Assembly: GCA_029858545.1 (NCBI GenBank)
Contig: JAOUFA010000008.1
Coordinates: forward strand, 1-24,890
Reading direction: 5' to 3'
From: Betaproteobacteria bacterium
Lineage (GTDB): Bacteria; Pseudomonadota; Gammaproteobacteria; Burkholderiales; SG8-39
Length of the DNA: 24,890 bases
Shown here: piece by piece, positions 14,835 through 23,400 of the stretch
Layout of the letters: each line of letters starts with the position of its first letter
Position numbering within the stretch: position 1 is the first letter of the stretch
Translations under genes and position numbers: made by a program
Notes under the pieces: generated by a model
Told to the model about the DNA's origin: nothing
What the model saw: the letters and a program-made list of their open reading frames with translations, nothing else
Databases searched by the model: none

Positions 14835-16022
14835 ATGCAGCGCCTAGAAGATTCAGGAAAACTCGTCATACCGCGCGGCTTTGCGCTGTTCGAACTCGGC
14901 TTTCGACCCTTCTATCTCGTTGCCGCGCTGTTTTCGGCACTCTCGGTGCTGGGGTGGGTGGCGATGCTGGAGGGCCGCATCGCGATGCCGCGATATCTCC
15001 CGGCGCTGCTATGGCATCAGCATGAGATGGTGTTCGGTTTTGCGTTGGCGGTGATAGCGGGGTTTCTGCTCACCGCCGGGCGCGCCTGGACCGGTTTGCC
15101 CACGCCGAGGGGGATCCCCCTTGCGTTGCTGGTTGCGTTGTGGATTGCTGCGCGCGTGGCGCTGCTGGTCGCGCCGGCGCCGCTCGCGGCGACGGTCGAT
15201 GCGGCGTTTCCCTTCGTGCTTGCCGCGGTCATGGCATGGGTCATCGTTCGATCGCGAAACACGCGCAACTATTTCATCATCGCGCTGCTCGTGGCGCTCG
15301 GTGCGGCGAATATCGTGTTTCACCTTGCCGCGGCGGGAATCGTGGACGTCGCGCCGCAGCGCGCGGTGAAATTCGCGCTGTATCTCGTGCTGACCCTCGT
15401 GGTGGTGATGGCCGGGCGGGTGGTTCCCGCGTTCACGGGCAATGCACTGCCGAAATTGAAGGTGTTGCGGCGGCCCCGGCTCGACGCAGCGAGTCTGGCG
15501 GTGACACTCATTGCCTTGGCGAGCGATCTTGTGGGTCTTGGCGCCGCTTTCGTCGCGCCGGCCGCGCTCGCCGCGGCGATCATGCATGCTCTGCGGCAGG
15601 CCGGATGGGGACCGCTTGCGACCTTGCGCATGCCGATCCTTTGGAGCCTGCACGCGGGCCATGCGTGGCTGCCGCTCGGATTCCTGCTGCTTGCACTGGC
15701 TTCGCTCGATCTCGTCGCGCCGGCAGTCGCATCGCACGTGTTCGCGCTGGGTGTGATTGGCGGCATGATCATCGCCATGATTACGCGCACCGCGCTCGGG
15801 CATACCGGCCGGGCGCTGATCGCGGGGCGCGCCGAGACCATCGCGTACGCGTTGGTGCATGTCGCGGTGTTCGCGCGCGTGCTTGCGGGAAGCGTTGCCG
15901 GAGGGCTCTATCTCCAGTGGATTAGCGCGTCCGCACTCGCGTGGTCGTTGGCATTCCTGCTCTACTTCGCGCTCTATGTACCCCGGCTCATCGGGCCACG
16001 GCTGGACGGCAAGGCGGGTTGA
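14835..16022 (+). CDS. nnrS: NnrS family membrane protein
   Basis: Polytopic haem- and copper-containing membrane protein associated with nitric oxide metabolism and resistance to nitrosative stress. It has 395 residues from ATG 14835 and about twelve hydrophobic segments. The conserved FELGFRPFYLVAALFSALSV start is present, as are LLWHQHEMVFGFALAVIAGF with its histidines, VVMAGRVVPAFTGNA, LHAGHAWLPLGF and MITRTALGHTGR. All are NnrS hallmarks. TTG 14817 and ATG 14826 lie upstream in frame; 14835 is preferred because AGGA stands eight bases before it, although 14826 is possible. The upstream FNR-type box fits the known control of nnrS by NnrR/DNR. No denitrification genes are visible nearby. 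Confidence 0.95.
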   Translation: MQRLEDSGKLVIPRGFALFELGFRPFYLVAALFSALSVLGWVAMLEGRIAMPRYLPALLWHQHEMVFGFALAVIAGFLLTAGRAWTGLPTPRGIPLALLVALWIAARVALLVAPAPLAATVDAAFPFVLAAVMAWVIVRSRNTRNYFIIALLVALGAANIVFHLAAAGIVDVAPQRAVKFALYLVLTLVVVMAGRVVPAFTGNALPKLKVLRRPRLDAASLAVTLIALASDLVGLGAAFVAPAALAAAIMHALRQAGWGPLATLRMPILWSLHAGHAWLPLGFLLLALASLDLVAPAVASHVFALGVIGGMIIAMITRTALGHTGRALIAGRAETIAYALVHVAVFARVLAGSVAGGLYLQWISASALAWSLAFLLYFALYVPRLIGPRLDGKAG

Positions 16023-16225
16023 GCGCGGTCGACGGGCAGCAGGTCGACCACCCGCCAGATTGTGCTTGGAAGTTCCGGCTTGGTCCCGGAATTCGCGCCG
16101 AATCGTTGGGATATCGTACTGCTGCCGCTCGTCGTAGCCTGCCGGTTCGTCGTCGGTTGAGTGGGGGCGGGCAAATGGCGCAGCCGTACCAGCCGGGCGA
16201 GGCTTTGCGGGTCAGTCTGGCCACG
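16023..16225 (+). pseudogene. Remnant of an ABC transporter permease (N-terminal piece)
   Basis: At 16092-16157 the plus strand reads FAPNRWDIVLLPLVVACRFV, ending at TGA 16158. This resembles the first residues of NitT/TauT-type permeases, where a PNRWD block leads into the first membrane helix. In another frame 16172-16225 reads GGGQMAQPYQPGEALRVSL, which could be the following periplasmic loop after a frameshift. No full-length frame exists. It lies directly before the ATPase remnant, as expected for a decayed transporter operon. The resemblance is from memory and short. Confidence 0.4.
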
Positions 16226-16538
16226 ACCGCTTTGCGCCGGGTGCCGAAGGACCTCCATGCGTTCGCGGATGTTTTCGGCCGGTCGGGCGATCGACATGAT
16301 CGGCATGGACGGTTTCGAGTCTGCCTACCCGAAAGAGCTCTCCGGTGGCATGTGCCAGCGCGTCGGTTTCGCGCGCGCGCCGCGTAGCCGACTGTTGCGC
16401 GAACTGGAGGATTGCTTCACCGAAGACGAGGTGCAGCGGGTGCTCGATGTGATCAGCGATTGGGGCAGCGACGCGGAGATCTTCGCCTACGGTGCATGCG
16501 CCCGCATTTTCAGCCTGGAGAACCCGGGGGCGGAATAG
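16226..16538 (+). pseudogene. Remnant of a nitrate/sulfonate-type ABC ATPase
   Basis: An open frame carries AIDMIGMDGFESAYPKELSG followed by GMCQRVGFARA, the ABC signature region of NitT/TauT-type ATPases (usual form LSGGMRQRVGFARAL). It then jumps straight to LLRELEDCFTEDEVQRVLDV, ISDWGSDAEIFAY and FSLENPGAE, which resembles the C-terminal end of the AAA-associated domain fused to some of these ATPases. Walker A, Walker B, the H-loop and most of the C-terminal domain are absent, so the piece cannot be functional as an ATPase. The junction after FARA near 16380 looks like an internal deletion of several hundred bases. The first residues of the open frame (16161-16280) do not match the family. 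Confidence 0.65.
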
Positions 16539-16570
16539 GCGCAGACGCCGCCCGGGCCTGTAGCGCGCTC

Positions 16571-17443
16571 CTAGACCCGCGCGGCAGGCGATGTGAAGCG
16601 CCGCTCGGTGACACCTTTCGAGAGGCGATTCGAGGCAGGATGCGGAACGCTCGGATAACCAGACTTTGGATGGGTGCCGAGCGCCTGTTTCAGCCAGCGC
16701 GCCGCATAACCCGCGATTTCCTCCCATCCCGGCTCGCCGACCACCCAGTGCGCGTGGCGCGCGAATTCGCGATAGGTCGCTACGGCGCGGTACTTGTGCG
16801 CGACCTGTCGCACTACCGAGGCCGGCACGATCCTGTCCTCTGCGGCGGCGACCACGAGTACCGGGCAGGTGATCTTCGACTCATCGACCGAGGAAGCGCG
16901 GTGCGGGTCCAGAAACCAGTATCCGATTTCGCAGGCCGCACGCCCCGATTCGTGGACGAAGCGCGCATAGATGTCGCGTCGTTCGGCCGGCGGAACACGG
17001 TGCAGCATGGAATACACTGCCTCGTTGAAGGTCTGGCGCATCGGGCGCTGCCAGAATCTCCAGCGCGTCTGCACGCTCCAGAAACTGCGCACGACCGATG
17101 GTGTCAGCGCGAGAATCCCGGCGGGCGAGGCGGGAGTGAGCAGCACCAGTGCCCGCGCGAGTCCGCGCGCGCCGAGCATTTGCGCGAGCAGCCCGCCCAT
17201 CGAGTGGCCCATCAGGATCGGTTTCTCGTCGAGGCGTTCGATTTCACGCTCGAGTGCGGAGGCGTAATCGAGCAGACTTGCGGTCCCCAGGTTGGCATCG
17301 GGCTCGGCAGCGGGAGCCTGGTCGTGATAGGGCAGTGTGGTCGCGATACAGCGGTAGCCCTCGGCCTCGAGGAAGCGCTGGTAGTTCGACCAGTACGCCC
17401 CGGTGCCCCACATGCCGTGAATCAAGTAGACGGTCTTGCTCAT
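16571..17443 (-). CDS. Alpha/beta hydrolase
   Basis: A 290-residue alpha/beta-hydrolase fold protein without signal peptide. The oxyanion strand is VYLIHGMWGTGAYW, the nucleophile elbow GHSMGG with Ser81, the likely acid Asp203 in AAAEDRIVP and the likely base His232 in ARHAHWVVGEPG. Together they form a complete triad. The lid region (about 105-180) contains RSFWSVQTRWRFWQRPMRQT. The last 35 residues are Pro/Ser-rich and probably unstructured. The substrate cannot be read from sequence; it is an esterase- or lipase-like enzyme. The Shine-Dalgarno before ATG 17443 is weak. Its 3' end faces the transporter remnant. The next gene upstream ends 48 bases away on the same strand. Confidence 0.9.
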   Translation of the reverse strand: MSKTVYLIHGMWGTGAYWSNYQRFLEAEGYRCIATTLPYHDQAPAAEPDANLGTASLLDYASALEREIERLDEKPILMGHSMGGLLAQMLGARGLARALVLLTPASPAGILALTPSVVRSFWSVQTRWRFWQRPMRQTFNEAVYSMLHRVPPAERRDIYARFVHESGRAACEIGYWFLDPHRASSVDESKITCPVLVVAAAEDRIVPASVVRQVAHKYRAVATYREFARHAHWVVGEPGWEEIAGYAARWLKQALGTHPKSGYPSVPHPASNRLSKGVTERRFTSPAARV

Positions 17444-17491
17444 CGCGCGCCGCGTTCAGAATAGGAAGTGAGATCGGTTCGGCAGAGGGAC

Positions 17492-17902
17492 TCAGGCTTC
17501 GATGGCACGCTCGATATCCGTGAACCAGAACGTCGGCAAGGTCCGGCCGGTGGATTTGATCCAGACCTTGAAGTCATTGCGGAACAGGAATTCATGACGC
17601 AGGAATTCGTGAGATGGCGAGGCGGCCTGACGCGTCACCGCGAGCAGGTGTTCGAGGGCCTCGATCCGCAGCTGCACGGGTGGCGTGGTCGGTATGGCGC
17701 AGTATCCGATATAAGGATAACCGGACGGCGACTGCCCGGCAAGGAACCAGCACGGGTCCGCGCTCTCGATTCGGAGGGCCTCAACGATCACCCCGCGCGC
17801 GAGCGCTCGGGCAACCGAGGTCTCGTCTTCGGCGCGTTCACGCGACCAGAGGACCACCACATCCCAGAACTTGTACGATTCGACGAACTGCATCTGCGCC
17901 AT
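17492..17902 (-). CDS. Uncharacterised small soluble protein
   Basis: A 136-residue protein from ATG 17902 (MAQMQFVESYKFWDVVVLWS). I do not recognise the family. It is aromatic-rich and compact, with blocks ESYKFWDVVVLWSRERAEDE, GYPYIGYCAIP, ALEHLLAVTRQ and TLPTFWFTDIERAI. There is no signal peptide or membrane helix. The frame stays open up to GTG 18043 (183 residues), but the extra 47 residues are Arg/Ala/Pro-rich and look non-coding; ATG 17896 is a second possible start. No good Shine-Dalgarno is seen at any of them. It lies between the flavoenzyme gene (198 bases upstream) and the hydrolase. Codon use is like that of its neighbours. Confidence 0.6.
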   Translation of the reverse strand: MAQMQFVESYKFWDVVVLWSRERAEDETSVARALARGVIVEALRIESADPCWFLAGQSPSGYPYIGYCAIPTTPPVQLRIEALEHLLAVTRQAASPSHEFLRHEFLFRNDFKVWIKSTGRTLPTFWFTDIERAIEA

Positions 17903-18100
17903 CAGGAGAATTTCTGCGGTGCCGGTTTGGCCTTCGCGCCGCCTGTCCTTTCCCCAACGATTAGACAGCCTCGCGGCGCGCGGCGCCATCAGCCATTCGG
18001 ACGAGTGCGGGTCCGGAACGGAAGCGACCGCGATCGATGGCACTGCAAGAATGCCCGCTTGGCGCGGCGTTACCCCGTCGACGCGGTGTGTTCCATGCCC

Positions 18101-19204
18101 TCAGCGCAACGCCGCCAGAACTTCCTCGGCGAGCGCGAGACTCGCGGTCAGCCCCGGCGATTCGATGCCGAACAGGTGCACGAGCCCCGGAATGCCGTGC
18201 GCCGACGGGCCCTGAATCTCGAAGTCGGTGGCGGGCTCGCCCGGACCCGAAGTCTTCGGACGAATGCCGGCGTAGCCCGGCGCAAGGGCGCCATCGCGAA
18301 GTCCGGGCCAGTAGCACCGGATCGCGGCGTAGAAGCGCTCGGCGCGGCGCGGGTCGACTTCGTAGCCGATTCGCTCGACCCATTCGACGTCCGGGCCAAA
18401 GCGTGCCTGACCGGCCAGATCGAGGGTGAGGTGAACGCCCAGTCCGCCGGGCTCGGGCACCGGGTAGACCAGGCGTGTGAAGGGAGCGCGTCCCGCCAGC
18501 GCATAGTAGTTGCCCTTGGCGTAATACTCCTTGGGCGCGCGCTGATCGGGATAGCCGTCGATCTGTCGGGCGAGGCTCGGTGCGGTGAGACCTGCACTGT
18601 TCACCACGCAGCGCGCCGCAATACGCGTGGGCTCGGCTCCACCGATCTCGATCTCGATCGTACCGTCGTCGCGCAGCGCGCCGCGCAGCACCGGGCTGCG
18701 CAACGCGAGCATTGCGGCGTGATCCTCGGCTTCGCCGAGGTAGGCGAGCATCAGCGCGTGGCTGTCGATGATTCCGGTGGACGGTGAATGCAACGCCGCG
18801 ACGCAGGCGAGCTGGGGTTCCATCGCCAGCGCCTGCGACGCGGGAACCCAGTCGACGTCGGGCACGCCGTTGCCGTGCGCCCCGGCACGTATTGCATCGA
18901 GATCCGCGATCTGCGCGGAATCGGTGGCGACGATCAGCTTGCCGCAGCGGCGATGCGGAATGTCGTGCTTGGTACAGTACTCATAGAGCAGCACGCGACC
19001 CCGCACGCAGGTGCGTGCTTTGAGCGAATCCCGAGGATAGTAGATTCCGGCATGGATCACCTCGGAGTTGCGGGAGCTCGTGTGCAGGCCGATCGCATCC
19101 TCGGCTTCCAGAATGACAACTTCGCGTCCCTGCAGCGCGAGCGCACGCGCGACCGCGAGACCCACCACGCCGGCGCCGATCACGACGCAATCGACGGATT
19201 CCAT
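18101..19204 (-). CDS. FAD-dependent oxidoreductase, L-2-hydroxyglutarate oxidase-like
   Basis: A DAO-fold flavoprotein of 367 residues. The N-terminal dinucleotide-binding motif is VIGAGVVGLAVARALALQGR, followed by the Glu of VVILEAED. SSRNSEVIHAGIYYP matches the flavin-contacting block of LhgO/L2HGDH enzymes. STGIIDSHALM, VNSAGLTAP and KEYYAKGNYYAL are further family blocks, and the C-terminus GIPGLVHLFGIESPGLTASL contacts FAD. LhgO oxidises L-2-hydroxyglutarate to 2-oxoglutarate. E. coli LhgO is longer (about 420 residues), so a related 2-hydroxy acid is possible. ATG 19204 lies one base after the stop of the MFS gene, so the two are almost certainly one transcript; upstream in-frame codons belong to that gene's region. 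Confidence 0.87.
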   Translation of the reverse strand: MESVDCVVIGAGVVGLAVARALALQGREVVILEAEDAIGLHTSSRNSEVIHAGIYYPRDSLKARTCVRGRVLLYEYCTKHDIPHRRCGKLIVATDSAQIADLDAIRAGAHGNGVPDVDWVPASQALAMEPQLACVAALHSPSTGIIDSHALMLAYLGEAEDHAAMLALRSPVLRGALRDDGTIEIEIGGAEPTRIAARCVVNSAGLTAPSLARQIDGYPDQRAPKEYYAKGNYYALAGRAPFTRLVYPVPEPGGLGVHLTLDLAGQARFGPDVEWVERIGYEVDPRRAERFYAAIRCYWPGLRDGALAPGYAGIRPKTSGPGEPATDFEIQGPSAHGIPGLVHLFGIESPGLTASLALAEEVLAALR

Positions 19205-19205
19205 G

Positions 19206-20402
19206 CTAACGGGGCCTTGCCGCGAGGGGCCGGTACAGCCGGCGTTCCGCGAGCACCGAGCAGATCGCGGAGGCGGCAATAACCCATATCATTGGCCGGG
19301 CTGTACCATCGAAGACCGCGCCGAGCCCGGCGCCGACCGCGGCACCGAAGGCGAACTGGATCGCACCGATGAGCGAAGAGGCGCTTCCGGCGGCATGCGG
19401 AAAGGGCGAAAGCGCCGCGGCGGTTGCGTGCGGCACGATGAAGCTGGTCGCGAACATATACAACAACATCGGTCCGACCACCGCGCTCCAGTGGCGAATT
19501 CCAGCGAGATCGAGCAGTGTCATGACGAGGGCGGCGAACAGGGCCAGACGCGTCCCTTTGCGCAGCATTGCCGGGATGCCGCGTCCCATGACGACGCGGC
19601 TGCTCGCCCAGGCGCCGCTGATCTGACCGAGCATCGATAACGAAAACAGCAGGGCATAGTGCGCGGGGGTCACTCCGATGCCGCGCACCAATGCGAACGC
19701 CGAGTGGGTCACCCATGCCATGATGCCGGTCTGCGCGGCGAGCATGACGACATAGGGTGCGACGAAGCGCCGATCGGCGAGCAGGCTGCCGAACACGGCG
19801 GCGATGCGGCGCGCGGGCGGCGGCGCACGGTCGGCCGGCGCGGTTTCCGGCAGACCGCGCGATACCGCGATCAGCACCGCGGCGGCGACCAGCGCGTGCA
19901 AAACGAAGGCGGCACGCCAGCCGAAGGCCATGAGCAGCTGACTACCGATGAGCGGCGCCGCGATCGGCATGATGCTGAAGATCACCAACACGCGTGCAAG
20001 GAGTTGCGCCGCGTGCTCGTGGGCATACAGGTCGCGCACCACGGTGCGTGTGAGCACCGGGCCGCAGGACACCGCAAACCCCTGCGCGAAGCGCAACGCG
20101 GTCAGCGAGGCAAACCCCGGCGCTGCGGCGCTCGCCGCGCTGGAGACAAGGAACAGCGCGAGTCCCGCGAGGATCGCCGGGCGGCGGCCGATCCGGTCGG
20201 AGACGGGACCCCAGACGAGCTGCCCGATCGCAACGCCGCCAAACACTGCGGTCAGGGTAAATTGCGCGGCGCCGGGTCCCCCGCCCAGAGCCTGGGCCAA
20301 ATCGGGCAGCGCGGGAAGCGTGCTGTCGATCGCGAGCGACGAGATCGCGAGCAGCGCGCCGAGTAAAGCGGTCAGTCGGAATGAGTCTGGGGCGGGCGGC
20401 AT
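19206..20402 (-). CDS. Bcr/CflA family MFS drug-resistance transporter
   Basis: Twelve-helix proton-driven exporter of 398 residues. The first helix contains ISSLAIDSTLPALPDLAQAL, typical of the Bcr/CflA group. Motif A is GPVSDRIGRRPAILAG between helices 2 and 3. RFAQGFAVSCGPVLTRTVVRDLY corresponds to helix 4 and its loop, also diagnostic. Helices 7 to 12 include MLAAQTGIMAWVTHSAFALV and LYMFATSFIVPHATAAALSPF. Substrate unknown; homologues export bicyclomycin, sulfonamides or cysteine. The start is ATG 20402, divergent from the 5-oxoprolinase gene across 69 bases. It is followed one base later by the LhgO-like gene. Confidence 0.93.
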   Translation of the reverse strand: MPPAPDSFRLTALLGALLAISSLAIDSTLPALPDLAQALGGGPGAAQFTLTAVFGGVAIGQLVWGPVSDRIGRRPAILAGLALFLVSSAASAAAPGFASLTALRFAQGFAVSCGPVLTRTVVRDLYAHEHAAQLLARVLVIFSIMPIAAPLIGSQLLMAFGWRAAFVLHALVAAAVLIAVSRGLPETAPADRAPPPARRIAAVFGSLLADRRFVAPYVVMLAAQTGIMAWVTHSAFALVRGIGVTPAHYALLFSLSMLGQISGAWASSRVVMGRGIPAMLRKGTRLALFAALVMTLLDLAGIRHWSAVVGPMLLYMFATSFIVPHATAAALSPFPHAAGSASSLIGAIQFAFGAAVGAGLGAVFDGTARPMIWVIAASAICSVLAERRLYRPLAARPR

Positions 20403-20471
20403 CGGGGGCGGCGCAGTTTAACAGACCCCGGTCGCGACGGCGCCGCGGCGCGTCGTAGAATAGGCGGACGC

Positions 20472-23400
20472 ATGACACCGGGCACTCCCTCACGCCGCTG
20501 GCAGTTCTGGATCGACCGCGGCGGTACCTTCACCGACATCGTCGCGCGCCGCCCCGACGGAGTGCTCGAGACGCGCAAACTGCTCTCGGAGAATCCCCAG
20601 AGCCACCGCGACGCCGCGCTGGCGGGAATTCGCGAGTTCCTGGGCATCGCGCCCGAGGCACCGATTCCCGTCGAACGGATCGAAGTGGTGAGGATGGGCA
20701 CCACGATCGCAACCAATGCCCTGCTCGAGCGCAAGGGCGAACCGATGTTGCTGTGCATTACGCGCGGGTTTCGTGACGCACTGCGCATCGCCTACCAGAA
20801 CCGGCCGCGCATCTTCGACCGCCATATCGTGCTGCCGGAGATGCTCTACGACCGCGTCATCGAGGTCGACGAGCGGGTCGGCGCGCACGGCGATGTGCTG
20901 TTGCCGCTCGACGAAGCGGGCGCGCGCGCCGCGTTGCGGGCGGCGCGCGACGAGGGCTTGCGCTCGGTCGCGATCGTGCTGATGCACGGCTACCGCTATA
21001 CCGCGCACGAGGCGCGGATCGCGCAAATCGCGCTCGAGGAGGGGTACGCACAGATCTCGGTGTCGCACCGCGTCAGCCCGCTCATGAAGCTGGTCGGTCG
21101 CGGCGATACCACGGTGGTCGATGCCTATCTATCACCGGTTCTGCGGCGCTACGTGGATCGGATCGCCGCGGAACTCAAAGGAGTGCGGTTGTTGTTCATG
21201 CAGTCGAACGGTGGGCTCGCCGAAGCGCGCCGCTTCCAGGGTAAGGACTCGATCCTCTCCGGTCCGGCGGGCGGAATCGTCGGCGCGGCATACAGCGCGC
21301 GCAGGGCGGGTTTCGACCGGATCATAGGGTTCGACATGGGCGGAACCTCGACCGACGTGTCGCACTTTGCCGGGGAATTTGAGCGCGAATTCGAGACACT
21401 GGTTGCGGGCGTGCGGATGCGGGCGCCGATGCTGGGCATTCATACCGTGGCAGCGGGCGGAGGATCGATCCTGCGCTTCGATGGCGCCCGCTATCGCGTC
21501 GGCCCCGAGTCGGCGGGCGCCGATCCGGGGCCAGCCTGCTATCGGCGCGGCGGGCCGCTTACCGTCACGGACGCCAACGTGCTGCTCGGCAAGATCCAGC
21601 CCGATTGGTTTCCGCGCTTGTTCGGCGCGCATGGCGGGCAGCCGCTCGATGCGGAGCTCGTGCGCGTGCGTTTCAGCGAGCTTTCCGACGAGATCGATCG
21701 CGCGAGCGGCAGCGCCCGCTTGCCAGAGGAAGTCGCCGAGGGATTTATTCGCGTCGCCGTCGCCAACATGGCCAATGCGATCAAGCACATCTCGATGCAG
21801 CGCGGACGCGATATCACCGAGTACACGCTCAACTGTTTCGGCGGGGCGGCGGGTCAGCACGCATGCCTGGTCGCCGACGCACTTGCCATGACGCGGGTGT
21901 TCATCCATCCTTTCGCGGGCGTGCTTTCCGCTTACGGAATGGGGGTCGCCGAGCAGACGGTGTTGCGGGAGAAGTCCGTCGAGGCGCCGCTTGCCGAGCA
22001 TCTGATCGCGACACTCGAGACAACTCTGGCGGCGCTTGCGTACGAGGCGCGCAAGGAACTGATGCGGCAGGGAATGGCGTCGGCGCGGATTGCCGTCCAG
22101 CAGCGGGTACATCTCAAGTACGACGGTACCGACACCGCGCTGATCGTCCCGGCGGCTGCATTTTCCGAGATGACAGCGTCGTTCGAGAAGGCATACCGTG
22201 AGCGGTTTGCCTTCCTGATGCCTGAACGGCGTCTGATCGTCGAGGCGGTCTCGGTAGAGGTGCGGGGAGCCGAGGAAGAGGTGGCGGGAGAAGTCGGAGT
22301 GGATCTTCGCGATCGCCGCATTGGCGGCGGCGATGGAGCCGCGCTCGGAAATGCGACGGTCGGGAGAAGACTGCCGTCGCCCGCCGCGGTGGTGCGCATG
22401 TTCAGCGGCGGGGCGTGGCACGCAACCCCCCTTTACTTGCGCGCGGTGCTGACGCCGGGTGATGCGCTAGACGGACCGGCGATCATCTCTGAAAGCAACT
22501 CGACCACGGTCATTGAGCCGGGCTGGCGCGCAGGCGTCACGGAGCGCCGCGATCTGGTGCTCGAGCGGGTCCTGCCGCTGGCGCGCGAAACGGCGCTCGG
22601 TACCGGTGCAGATCCCGTGATGCTCGAGATCTTCAACAGCCTGTTCATGTCGGTTGCCGAGCAGATGGGGTTGCGCCTGCAAAGCACGGCGCATTCGGTC
22701 AATATCAAGGAGCGACTGGATTTCTCCTGTGCCGTGTTCGATGCCGATGGCAATCTGATTGCGAATGCTCCGCACATGCCGGTGCATCTGGGCTCGATGG
22801 GCGAGTCGATCCGTACGGTGATTCGTGGCAACGCAGGACGTATCCGTGCGGGCAATGTGTACATGCTGAACGCGCCGTACAACGGCGGAACGCACCTGCC
22901 CGATATCACCGTCGTCACGCCGGTGTTCGACGCGCGCGGCGAGGATCTGCTGTTCTACGTCGGCTCGCGCGGGCACCATGCGGACATTGGCGGTATCAGT
23001 CCCGGGTCGATGCCACCGGACTCGAAGACCGTCGACGAAGAGGGGGTGTTGATCGACAATTTTCTGCTCGTCGAGAGCGGCCGGCTGCGCGAGGCGGAAA
23101 CTGTCGCGCTGCTGACTCGTGCACCCCACCCGGCGCGCAACGTGGCGCAGAATCTCGCCGATCTGCGCGCCCAGATTGCCGCGAACGAGAAGGGCGTGCA
23201 GGAACTGCGACGGATGGTCGGGCATTTCGGCATCGAGGCGGTGCGCGCTTACATGGGACATGTGCGCGCCAACGCCGAGCAGGCCGTGCGACGCAAGATC
23301 GGGGCGCTGAAGGACGGCGAGTTCGCATTGCCGCTCGACAACGGCGCGTTGATCCGCGTGCGGATCCGCATTGACATTGCGCGCCGGAGTGCGACCGTGG

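Noticed and set aside
17903..18043. Upstream extension of the orphan protein to GTG 18043
   Set aside because: The extra 47 residues are Arg/Ala/Pro-rich without structure-like pattern, and no better Shine-Dalgarno is gained.
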